A stretch of DNA of 64,000 bases from Gymnogyps californianus (Eukaryota > Chordata > Aves > Accipitriformes > Cathartidae): contig NC_059471.1 in assembly GCF_018139145.2 (NCBI RefSeq), positions 45,872,226 to 45,936,225 of the forward strand. Reading direction: 5' to 3'. Shown piece by piece: positions 40,696 to 49,137 of this stretch (position 1 is the first letter of the stretch; every line of letters begins with the position of its first letter). The notes under the pieces are model-generated. The model saw only the letters and a list, made by a program, of their open reading frames with translations. It had not been told where the DNA came from and did not search any database. The position numbers and the translations under genes are program-made.

Positions 40696-41850
40696 TAACT
40701 GGGCAATGGCTTGTGCACGTAAGCTCGGATGTGTGTCGTAAGCTTGGCCAGGTTGTACATATAAAAGGCTCTTATTTCACTTGGAGAATGTTAGCAAGTG
40801 GATCCAAACTGTATCTTCTGCAAATTGCATGCCTCAGAGGAGAAGCAGCTGTGGAGTTTGTAGGTGACAAATGACTTTTAAGGCCTTTCAGCATTGCTTC
40901 TTTATTCGGGATTTTCTTTTGGTAAAAAATTATATACCTGTTGTTTTACACAGATTCTGGGACAGTACATTCATCATCCAGAATTGTTCTTCTTTTCCTT
41001 GGTTAAGTGCCATCGAAGAATTAATACATGCCTATATAAATGAGGGACTGATGGTTCTAGATTAGCAGAGGTTTTCTTGTTTTGTTTTTTTCTTCTGCTC
41101 AGACTGTGTCTATCCTAAGTTGCTGAAAAGGTTTGGAAACCAATAAGCATAGTTCAAAGAAGGAGAGTAGTAATGCAAGCGAAGAAACTTTGCTCACAAA
41201 GAGTAAACAACTTGTCCGTTTGCTTCTGTTGTTAGCCGAGCAAACACGTGAATGGAGCACAGTCTGTTATTCGAGTGTGTGAAGTATCTCCCTGCCTGCA
41301 TTTTGGGTCTCAACTGTGCTCATTGGTTTACCTGAATGTCCTAAGTTTTGCATTGGTTGTAGCCCAAGTACACAGGCCTAGTGTATTTATGGTTATTCCA
41401 GTATAGAAAATATATTGAAATATAAAGACAGCTGAACGTTGCTCCTGTTGCAAATGGTTGACCTAAATGATCCCAGAGAACTCATGGGAAGCAGAAGTAG
41501 ACATTGTCATGTTCAGTCATGTAGCTTTGCTCTACATGAAGGTCACCAACCTCTTGGATACAGGCTCTAGCTGACTAAGGGCAGAGTTTTTCACTCGTTA
41601 CTAAACTGATGAAGTTTGGAAGCATAGTTCTCGCATTATATGTAATGATTGAAATAGTACAGAGTTATGACTATGAATTCAAAGCGAAATGCTTTTTATT
41701 TCTTTTGGAACAGTCATAGTTGCATATTATACACTGGCCTCTAACTGGGCTTAAAACCTTTTATAGCTTGAATAATAATTAAATTTTAAGTCAGATATTT
41801 TAAAACTTTTTGTTTTGTTTTGTTTTTTCTCACTCCCTGCCCTGCTTCAG

Positions 41851-41881
41851 ACCAGAGGAGACCAACAGAAGAGTGAAAAAT
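41851..41881 (+). CDS. LMO7: LMO7 exon w2: 31-nt CH microexon
   Basis: This is a microexon between CTGCTTCAG and GTAAGA. It completes the split Lys codon from w1 and adds P-E-E-T-N-R-R-V-K-N, matching the human CH segment (K-Q-E-E-T-D-R-R-V-K-N). It ends in phase 0. Because it is 31 nt, skipping it would shift the frame, so it must be constitutive in any transcript that has w1 and w3. It would be missed by most gene finders; the match to the family and the exact phase fit are the evidence. Confidence 0.92.
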
Positions 41882-42292
41882 GTAAGACACATCTACTTCA
41901 ATGCTTTCTGAAACAATTTCACACTAATTCTGATTAAATATTTTTAAAACAATTCTGCTTATGGCACTATCATATTTACCTTATTCTTCAGCTGTTCATT
42001 TATCTGATGCAAATTAGTGCCATCTTATGATGATCTCTATGCAGCTTACTTTCCCAAATAAATGTAATAATTAGAAACAGTACTTATATCTGCTTACTTG
42101 AGATACATGAGATGCATCGTAACACTCTTTAATTGGTTATGATGGAGATCATAGCTAATACTGTAAAGAAGATTTTACAGTTCATTGTGGAAAACATTTC
42201 TAACAGCATGCTGAGATTCTTTTGTACTGGTACATGGTATGAGAGGAAAGTAATTAAGTTTGTATTTGGGGGTTTTTTTTGTTTGTTTTTAG
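41882..42292 (+). other. Intron w2-w3
   Basis: AT-rich GT-AG intron. Nothing else was seen in it. Confidence 0.9.
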
Positions 42293-42406
42293 GTTCTGAT
42301 TACATTATACTGGCTTGGGAGAAAAGCTCAAAGTAACCCTCATTATAATGGTCCATACCTCAGTCTTAAAGCATTTGAGAAGTTACTAGGGCAAGCATTG
42401 ACTAAG
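42293..42406 (+). CDS. LMO7: LMO7 exon w3: end of CH domain
   Basis: This exon has 38 codons, phase 0 at both ends, with acceptor GTTTTTAG and donor GTAAGG. It encodes VLITLYWLGRKAQSNPHYNG and then PYLSLKAFEKLLGQALTK. The LYWLGRKA helix is the last CH helix; the Y-x-G-P-x-L-x-L-K-x-F segment is the conserved post-CH tail found in LMO7. The sequence is nearly identical to the human protein as I remember it, which implies strong constraint. It lies 411 bases after w2. Confidence 0.96.
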
Positions 42407-42892
42407 GTAAGGAATCCAAAAAGAATAGTAAACAAATAGCCTGAATTTTATAGTTTGCTATACATTACAGCATCAACTCTAAACAATCTCCTGGCAGTTT
42501 AATTTTATTCTTAGTTTGGAGAGCATAGTAATTTGTTTTGTTTGTTTTGCTTGCTATCAAAGTCCATGTGAAAGGACTGATTTTTAGCTTACACTGATTC
42601 TTCTGCTACCTATACAATCACGAAATTCAGAATCCACCTGCTCTGATTGATGAGGTAGATTGTGAAGAGCCCTGTCTTGATTCCCTTTGGCTGAGATAAG
42701 AGAAATTTAAGACCTTGTGTTGAATCTCCTATCCAAGCTGTTGTACATGTTGTTTTTAGGGGTTTGCAGTAGTCTTTGTTAAGGTTCGTCTGTGCACTCA
42801 AAATGCATTTTAAAAATTTTTGAGTGAAAACTCATGAGTAGCATTTGCATCTTAAATTATTGTAAAAGACCTTTCAAAACCTACTCTCATAG
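42407..42892 (+). other. Intron w3-w4
   Basis: GT-AG intron, AT-rich. Nothing else was seen in it. Confidence 0.9.
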
Positions 42893-43091
42893 GCACTTGA
42901 AGAGTCCAGCCACCTGAACAGAAGTGGCAGGGATAGTGGGTACGGTGATATTTGGTACGTTGACCGGGGAGAGCCCTTTTCGTCTTCAGCTAGCCATAAA
43001 AGAGACGATTCCTTCGATAGCTTGGACTCTCTTGGTTCAAGATCCTCCACAAGCTTTTCGTCAGATATAACCTTGAAAGGTGGCAGTGAAG
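42893..43091 (+). CDS. LMO7: LMO7 exon w4: Ser/Asp-rich linker after CH
   Basis: This 199-nt exon runs phase 0 to 1, with acceptor CTCTCATAG and donor GTATGT. It encodes [20 protein letters not shown] and continues to a Ser-rich tract with the repeated unit [20 protein letters not shown]. The [12 protein letters not shown] and [12 protein letters not shown] motifs are characteristic of LMO7 and suggest phosphorylation-rich disordered sequence (inference). No truncation or frameshift is visible. Confidence 0.95.
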
Positions 43092-44276
43092 GTATGTTTT
43101 CCTCTTTTAAATCTTTTGTTGACATAAGTCTTATGAATGTGGGAGAAGACAATGTATGGACCTAGTACTTCAGGTGCCCGGTACTTACATCGGCTTGAAA
43201 GGCAACTCTGGTTTTGCAACTGCTGCAGTTGCATTTTGCTTAAGCAAATATTGACCTTTAACAGTTGGTAGAAACAAAGCAATGCTCACATGAATTTTCC
43301 TAGGAAGGGTTGCTGGGACTCTTGCGCTCTCTGCCGCATTAGGGTGTGTGTATGTGCAGGGTATTTTCCCGTAGTTCAGGAAGGGAAATTGCTAGAACGC
43401 AGATCCTGATGGGATCACCTAAAATTCAACAGCTGCAAAAGTCTCTTCCCTTGTTCCTAGTGCGGATATGTCAAACCTCTATGTCTTCGCTCTGTTTGTG
43501 AATATTCGATATTCGATAGGTTTTTCCTGCCTAGGTTAAAAACCGAATAGTAGTTGTTACTTTTGATAGTTTGTCATGGAAAGAAAGGTAACAAGAAGAA
43601 AGTTTGTGACACTGGATCCCTATAGTTGTACCTGTGTCCCTACAGTTGTACCTGTACAGCTCTAACCTGTGTTTCTCTCCCAGTTTTAAAATTCAATACA
43701 AACTTGTAGTCTAACTTAAAGTTATAAAAATAGTGCACTTCTGGATTTTGTTCCATGTGAATAACATAAAATCATTGGGCCGAGGCCACATGGAGCATTT
43801 CTGATCTGAGCAAAGCAACATGTAGCCATGCTACGTATGTGACGTACCCTGGGCTTCTACTGGGCATTAATCAGGTGAGATGAGCATGTTGCTATACTAT
43901 TTGCTGGTAACTTGTCTTTGTTAGTAAATTTGAGTGGCAAGTATGTTTTTAATTAAAAACTTCTGTGCTGTTTTATGTCTTCAATCTAGAGGTTAGCGGT
44001 TTGTTTCCTGCAGGGTGTAGTGATAGTGAAAGAATGGAACAAATGTAGCAGGGGCATGCAAACCAAACTCAGCTTAATGGACCCTATCGCAGCTTTGCCA
44101 CAACCTTCTAAAAATACCCCTCCTACTGTCCTGTCAGTAGCTTAGCAAATTTGCAGCCGAAACGTCCTGAATATGGAGTTAAATTGATTTTAGAAGATTT
44201 TGGTGCAAGTTCTGGCTAGAAGCTTGTGTCTAGCGAATAATGTTTGTGCCTTCCCTTTTCTCCCCTTTCTTCTAAG
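43092..44276 (+). other. Intron w4-w5
   Basis: GT-AG intron of 1.2 kb with an imperfect 20-bp tandem duplication at about 43617-43656 ('TCCCTAYAGTTGTACCTGTR' twice). Nothing else was seen. Confidence 0.9.
43617..43656 (+). repeat. Imperfect 20-bp tandem duplication
   Basis: Two adjacent copies of about 20 bp differ at one or two positions (TATAG vs TACAG). Confidence 0.75.
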
Positions 44277-44529
44277 GTTGCGACAGTGACACAGACTCAG
44301 AACTGCCTTTCAAAATGCATGACTCCCATAAAGATGACAGGTCCTACCGTAGGATTTCTGTGATTGAACCGAAACCTACCACTGACTTCAATCGCTTCTT
44401 ACCCAACAAAAACAAGCAGACGGCGTATGTGCCGGCGCCCTTAAGGAAGAAGAGGACAGAGAAGAATGAGGACAACAGGAGGAGCTGGGCAAGTCCTGTC
44501 TTCACTGAGTCAGATGGAACGTTTTCAAG
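44277..44529 (+). CDS. LMO7: LMO7 exon w5: start of DUF4757 region
   Basis: This 253-nt exon runs phase 1 to 2, with acceptor TTCTTCTAAG. The 5' splice site is AAG|GTACTG, which is moderate. It encodes an acidic start ([11 protein letters not shown]), then [38 protein letters not shown] and [19 protein letters not shown]. The S-Y-R-R-I-S and F-N-R-F-L-P-N-K motifs are family hallmarks shared with LIMCH1. It ends with AG of a codon and is the last exon before the run of frame-neutral exons w6-w10. Confidence 0.95.
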
Positions 44530-44693
44530 GTACTGGTGCGCGGTCTTAGTAAAGCAGACTTTGATTTAGGACTTTTTAAATAAATGATTTCTTTATTAGT
44601 TAAAGAAAAGCTGCTGTTGCTGCAATACAAAGTAAAGTATTTGAGTTTCCGTATTTTAATGGGGGGATGTTTTGGTGTGGTTGGTCTTTCGTT

Positions 44694-44729
<36 letters not shown>

Positions 44730-45000
44730 GTTCCACATTACTCAAACACCAGAAAACTGGTTATGTTTTGAGGCTGGTCAGACTCGCAATGGAGGGGATT
44801 TAAATTATCTTAAATGCAAGTTTACAAGAGATAGACCTATGGTTTTAGTTTATCATTAAAGCCGTCCAAAATATGGTGATGAATTTTGGTTGTCCGGCTT
44901 CTTGGTGCGTACAGATGAGATTAGTGGGCAGTTCTTGGGTTTCGTCATTGCCTTCGTGACTTCACTGTCTTCATTCTGTTCCTGTTTTGGTCAACCTCAG
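44530..45000 (+). other. Intron w5-w6 with poly-T
   Basis: GT-AG intron of 471 bp that contains 29 consecutive T at 44696-44724. It lies between w5 and the proposed cassette exon w6. Confidence 0.85.
44696..44724 (+). repeat. Poly-T tract (29)
   Basis: The longest homopolymer in the window, about 275 bp upstream of the w6 acceptor. Confidence 0.95.
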
Positions 45001-45300
45001 TGGATGTGAAAGGAATCCCGTAGCTTCCTGCCAAAATAGCAGATCAGAGTGTGGGCTCACAAATCCAGCTTCCCTCCAGATGATCTATGAGTATGACAGT
45101 GGCTCTGATTCAGAAGATGAAAGAAGGCTGCCTGACGTGGTTATGGATGACTTAGCAAAACGTAGATTTCTAGTCAAAAAGAGCCCTGTAAGCTCTGCTG
45201 CACCTGGACATCATTTCGTGTTGCGCAATGACTCTCCTAAATCTTGCTCACAAGAAAGTTATCCAGCTGGTCCACTAGCTGCAATGCTTGAACCACTGAG
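45001..45300 (+). CDS. LMO7: LMO7 exon w6: probable cassette exon, motif copy 1
   Basis: This is a 300-nt exon (100 codons) in phase 2 on both sides, with acceptor TCAACCTCAG. The chosen donor is CTGAG|GTCAGA, the only GT in the open stretch that keeps phase 2 and gives the AG|T junction used by all neighbours; the site itself is weak. The translation begins S-G-C-E-R-N and includes MIYEYDSGSDSEDERRLPDV then V-M-D-D-L-A-K-R-R, an acidic run followed by copy 1 of the repeated D-D-L-x-x-R-R/K motif. As I remember the human canonical protein, w5 joins directly to the w7 equivalent, so this exon may be alternatively spliced or absent in mammals. The 3' boundary is the least certain part. Confidence 0.75.
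45131..45166 (+). repeat. DUF4757 repeated motif, copy 1
   Basis: The encoded P-D-V-V-M-D-D-L-A-K-R-R is preceded by an acidic D-S-G-S-D-S-E-D-E run. It is a copy of the P-D-L-E-K-D-D-M-x-x-R-K pattern in exon w6. Confidence 0.7.
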
Positions 45301-45649
45301 GTCAGAGATACTAATCCAAGATCCAGTAACTACTGTATTACCTAAATTGCAGTCCATAAATAACTTTATAAAGTTAGCCTTCTAATCGGCATTTTAACAC
45401 AGCTGATAACTTGTTATGCCTTTTTTGTCAAACTTCGTATTTTTGTTGGAGGCGATAGGATGCTGATATAACCATTTAACTTTTTTTTTTTTAATATATT
45501 TTATTATTTCTGGTGCTGCAGTGGTGGAATTGAGAACTAATTTTGCTTTATTCACAAGGTTGAACTCCTGAGCCAAAAAGCATGTCTTTTTGCATTCTTT
45601 ATGTCAAGTTGCTCCTAAAATATCTTAACTGATTGGGTATTTTGAACAG
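45301..45649 (+). other. Intron w6-w7
   Basis: A 349-bp intron if the GTCAGA donor of w6 is right. The frame from w6 stays open to 45385, so part could be retained. It is T-rich near 45481. Nothing else was seen. Confidence 0.75.
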
Positions 45650-45940
45650 TAACCAGAGGAGGCAGAGGCAGTTGGATACTAAAGAGGAAAACAAACCAAG
45701 AGTTAACATTCCTTCAGAATTATCTGGGTATTTTGATGAGGACGAGGAAGAAGAAATAGGCATCCCAAACATTGAAAAAGATGATCTCTATTTTCGCAAG
45801 CTAAGTTCTTCAGCGGGAAATACAGTTGTTGCTTTTGACAAATTTCTTCCTAAGTTTTGGACTCCAGAAGAAGAATTGCTATGGAAAAAAATCAGGAAAT
45901 CCTCTTTCAAACCCTGGTATAAAGAGATTCAAGGGTTCAG
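45650..45940 (+). CDS. LMO7: LMO7 exon w7: DUF4757 region, motif copy 2
   Basis: This is a 291-nt exon (97 codons), phase 2 on both sides, with acceptor TTTGAACAG and donor TTCAG|GTGCGT. It encodes S-N-Q-R-R, then a strongly acidic patch Y-F-D-E-D-E-E-E-E-I-G-I-P-N-I-E-K-D-D-L and Y-F-R-K, copy 2 of the repeated motif. It continues to FDKFLPKFWTPEEELLWKKI and K-P-W-Y-K-E-I-Q-G-F. The W-T-P-E and K-P-W-Y-K-E-x-Q-G-F-S elements match the human long isoform. Confidence 0.92.
45765..45800 (+). repeat. DUF4757 repeated motif, copy 2
   Basis: The encoded P-N-I-E-K-D-D-L-Y-F-R-K lies in exon w7, straight after a D-E-D-E-E-E-E patch. Confidence 0.8.
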
Positions 45941-46198
45941 GTGCGTTTTCATGCATGCCCCTGTTTCTCTCCTGTGTGCAAAACCTATAAATAAAGTGTA
46001 TTTGTATGACTTTATTTTTATTTTTTATTTTTATTTCCAGTGTAGCAGCAGGATCTGTTTTCTCTTTTTTTTTGAGAAAATAATTGAAATATTGTTTTCA
46101 TTACACTGTTGCACTGTTGCCACTGTGCATTTTACTCAATGAGTACACTTCGTGTTTTTTTTTCTTTCCCTCTGCTCATTCTTTGTGCTGCTGCACAG

Positions 46199-46399
46199 TA
46201 GAAAGAAATCAGATTCCAAGGATGAGGAATTTGCTTATAAACAAAGCTCTGCCATTGTTGCTAATCAAGCAAGACCAAGTTTTGACTGGAACAGCAGTTG
46301 CAGAAGGGATCAGAACTATAAGCCAGCTGCTGAATATATGGGAAGCTCATTGTCACAGATTGCAGAAGGAAAAATCTTGGAGGCTTCTGATCAGCCCAG
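46199..46399 (+). CDS. LMO7: LMO7 exon w8: probable cassette exon
   Basis: This is a 201-nt open exon (67 codons), phase 2 on both sides. The acceptor CTGCACAG lies 3' of a long T/C-rich tract, and the donor CCCAG|GTTGAT is weak. It encodes S-R-K-K-S-D-S-K-D-E-E-F-A-Y-K-Q, then RPSFDWNSSCRRDQNYKPAA and a tail ending A-S-D-Q-P. I do not recall this segment in human LMO7, where w7 joins directly to w9. Support is the matching AG|T junction on both sides, the length divisible by three and the open frame. K-D-E-E-F-A-Y-K may be a diverged copy of the repeated motif (inference). Transcript evidence would settle it. Confidence 0.65.
46218..46241 (+). repeat. Possible diverged copy of the motif
   Basis: The encoded K-D-E-E-F-A-Y-K in exon w8 keeps the acidic pair and the basic end but not the P-D start. 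This is a tentative sixth copy. Confidence 0.3.
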
Positions 46400-46859
46400 G
46401 TTGATACTACTGCATGAGCTGTACTCTTGCTGCATCAAAAAGAAATAGCTGGATATGCAACAGCTAAATGAAATTAAACCACGTCCTGTGATGTCACGCT
46501 TTTTTGGTTATTACTATTTTGGTTTTGTTTATTTTTTTTTTTTTTTTTAAATGTAGCCGTAAGTTGCTGGTCTTCTGAAACACGTAAATGCAAAAGCGTA
46601 ACATGCTGCATAGGTTACTAGCTTTGTGTGTGAGCATGTAAGCGTGCTGTTTCTGAGCAGGTCAGTATGCCGTGATACCTTTACGCTGGTTGACGTGTGC
46701 TGTGCTATGGTTAGTGGTGGTGAATGCCAAGTGGTGTAGTTGTACTGCTTGGGATACTGCAAGTCTAAACCAAATGTATCTCACAATACATTGTGATCTG
46801 CTTGTCTCTTGCTAGTTAATGATATTTTTACTTCCCTCCTTTTGTTTTATATGCTTCAG
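46400..46859 (+). other. Intron w8-w9
   Basis: A 460-bp intron from the weak GTTGAT donor to ATGCTTCAG, with a T-run near 46530-46549. Nothing else was seen. Confidence 0.8.
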
Positions 46860-47576
46860 TCAGTTTTCGTTACTTCAGGCCCTGCAAAAATACTCTGACT
46901 ACTTGTCTTCTGAAACGAAGACCAAAATTGATCCTACTTCTGGCCCTAGGCTCATAAAATGTAGAAAGAATATTTCGTTTGTACCAGGAGGCAAGCAAGG
47001 AGATGAGGAAAATGGATATCTGTATCCAGATTTAGAAAACGATGACTTGTTTGTTCGGAAAACTGGGGCTTTCCATGTGAATCAAGTTGTTCTCCAAGAC
47101 CCCCGGTATTTAAAAAAATTCTCTGAGCAGGAGCCTCCCCTAGAGGGTGAGATAATTCTGCAACCCAGAGAGGGCCAACCTGTGATTCCAGATTTGGAAA
47201 AGGATGACATGATTTTACGTAAAGTCCTCTCTCAGAAAAAAGAGGTGCCTTTATCGGGCGCTCCAGACAAGTATCACCCAGCACTCTTTCCTGATCCGTG
47301 GAGTCTTCCAGAGGAGATCCGGTCCAAATTTCTGTGTTTGCTTGAAAAAAACACGACACCGGAGGAAAGAAAGAGCAACGGCAGAGTGCTGTCGCCATCT
47401 TCCCGCCATAAGAAGGACGATATGCTGACCCGCAAGATTGAATCTTGGAAGGTGGGAAGCAACGTCCAGCCAGTAAATTTCATCCCAGGTCCGTGCAGTG
47501 AAGACGACTGGAAGAAGTGGGAAGCCATCAGGGAGGCCAGCAAAGTTAGACACAAGAAACGGCAGATGGTGGAGAG
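46860..47576 (+). CDS. LMO7: LMO7 exon w9: large DUF4757 exon, motif copies 3-5
   Basis: This 717-nt exon (239 codons) is the largest in the window, phase 2 on both sides, with acceptor ATGCTTCAG and weak donor GAGAG|GTCAGG. It starts S-Q-F-S-L-L-Q-A-L-Q-K-Y-S-D-Y and includes TKIDPTSGPRLIKCRKNISF. Copy 3 is YPDLENDDLFVRKTG, copy 4 is IPDLEKDDMILRKV and copy 5 is HKKDDMLTRKIES. Other conserved pieces are KKEVPLSGAPDKYHPALFPD and WKKWEAIREASKVRHKKRQM. All match the human long form as remembered. The final W-E-A-I-R-E-A-S helix leads into the coiled coil. Reading past the donor stays open for 47 codons, so intron retention would give a different tail. Confidence 0.93.
47026..47061 (+). repeat. 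DUF4757 repeated motif, copy 3
   Basis: The encoded P-D-L-E-N-D-D-L-F-V-R-K lies in exon w9. Confidence 0.85.
47188..47223 (+). repeat. DUF4757 repeated motif, copy 4
   Basis: The encoded P-D-L-E-K-D-D-M-I-L-R-K lies in exon w9 and is the best match to the consensus. Confidence 0.85.
47407..47436 (+). repeat. DUF4757 repeated motif, copy 5
   Basis: The encoded H-K-K-D-D-M-L-T-R-K lies in exon w9. The P-D-L-E start is replaced by basic residues; the D-D-M-x-x-R-K core is kept. Confidence 0.75.
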
Positions 47577-49107
47577 GTCAGGTTGTGTCCTGCACGGATT
47601 GAGCTTGAGTGCACTGAACTTTCCATTCAGAAAAGTATCGTCTTGTGCTGAACCATTCGTAGAGTGCCAATCTGCTATTTGTTCGTGGCGTCCTGGACAA
47701 GCTTTTTATTTGCTTTGAATAGAAGCTCATGACTGCAATACCATATTTTCAACAAAAAAATTACAATGTTTTCTAGTTTTAGGCTGCTATTTTAGAGAAA
47801 ATATGTTATCATTCCTTCAGGCTCAAAGTTCTGCATAAGTTTCTTTCCATGTTTGAACAGGAATAGTGATTATTCAAAAGACTGTGGAGGCTAGAAATAT
47901 TTCCTTTTTTCCCCTGGTATAATTGGTAAAAACATGTCTGAAACACATGAATGCTTTAACGACAAATTCTGGAAATGAGCATTCTGATATTCTTGCTTGC
48001 ACCTAAGTTTGAAAATGCTTGTAAACTCTCCTGCCACAGTTTTGAGACGATTAGATGAGGTGAAAAAAAAAAAAAAAATTAGTGTTGTTTTGCCCACCCA
48101 AAGTTACGGTGCATGCAAGTTGTGTGTCCATGTAATATTAAATTCCACTGTGACATGTTTTATTCTGCCAGTATTTTTCCCCTGCTTTCATACAGTCCTG
48201 ATTAATACTTTCCCCTAATCCTTTCCTGATATACTCAAAATTTCTCTTCTCTGACTGAATACTGTTTTTAACTACTTCCTAGATCTCCTTTGGATTTTGT
48301 CCTTACTGGGGGAGAGTGGGGTTCCCAATGTTTCCTTACGTCTGAAAATACGGCATTGCAAGTTGCAGTTCTCCCAGCTGTGCATCATTACTTTGTGACT
48401 AAGACAATTCCATGTTCCAGTTGATACTTTGATGTTGCTACATTTAATTTTTAAGCTTAATACTGTTAACAAAGTGTGAGCTTCACTGAGGAATATTTCT
48501 GAAGTGCTTGAAAATATTTCACATTTTAAGAATTCATTCAATAGAATAAAATACTCATATTCAAGAATACTAAAAATCCTCTTGAATCACACTGGATTAA
48601 TTTTGTTCTCCACTTAATGTGCTAAACTTCTATATAGGGCCTTTTATTCTTATCCATTCTAAGTATTAGTTTCATTTAGTATCAGAAATCATTGAAGTAA
48701 CAAGGAAACAGCCTCTGTAAGCCAGGCTTCTTGTTGGGACTCAAGCTGACATTAATTTTCATTTCTTGAAATGAGTATCTTTTGAGCATTATGCTGTTCA
48801 GCAGCACTGGAATAGATGGTGCAGAATTAATACAAGGCTCTGTTCATGCAGTTTTGCTAAATCGGAAGCGTTGGAAACTTGCAGGCCACCTTGTTCTGTC
48901 AGTTTTCTGCCTGACTTACACATCATGCAAGTCCTGATGTGTTTTTTGACTAGTGTCAGATCTCCAATGTGCTATTCCATGCTGGCTGGTCCTCAAGCTT
49001 TTGGTTTCCCCTTCACTTTAGTGAGAGTGCTGGTGTACTGATGGTGTTAACGTTGTTATGAATATCAAGACACTGAATCTTTTCTTTTTTGGTTTCTGAT
49101 TTCTCAG
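47577..49107 (+). other. Intron w9-w10
   Basis: A 1.5-kb AT-rich intron with a run of 16 A at 48063-48078. No repeat element or other exon was recognised. Confidence 0.9.
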
Positions 49108-49137
49108 ACTGTTTCAAAAGCTTTCTGATGAGCAAGG
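49108..49137 (+). CDS. LMO7: LMO7 exon w10: 30-nt microexon
   Basis: This is a 30-nt microexon, phase 2 on both sides, between TTTCTCAG and the strong donor AGG|GTAAGT. It completes Arg and encodes L-F-Q-K-L-S-D-E-Q-G. Human LMO7 has R-L-F-Q-K-I-Y-G-E-N-G at the same place; the S-D-E-Q form resembles LIMCH1. Its size makes it frame-neutral, so it can be skipped. It lies between a 1.5-kb and a 2.3-kb intron. Confidence 0.9.

Larger units (their letters stand above)
14350..41850 (+). other. 27.5-kb intron between w1 and w2
   Basis: Donor GTGAGT, acceptor CTGCTTCAG. It holds an antisense CR1 relic (about 23400-23865), an older CR1/L3-like tail (about 25290-25515), A-rich low-complexity stretches (20925-20965, 23340-23395, 24715-24800), T-runs (18221-18238, 37881-37902), G-runs (22320-22329, 40684-40695) and two CpG-enriched patches (about 37020-37500 and 38460-38660). 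No other gene was recognised. Confidence 0.85.
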
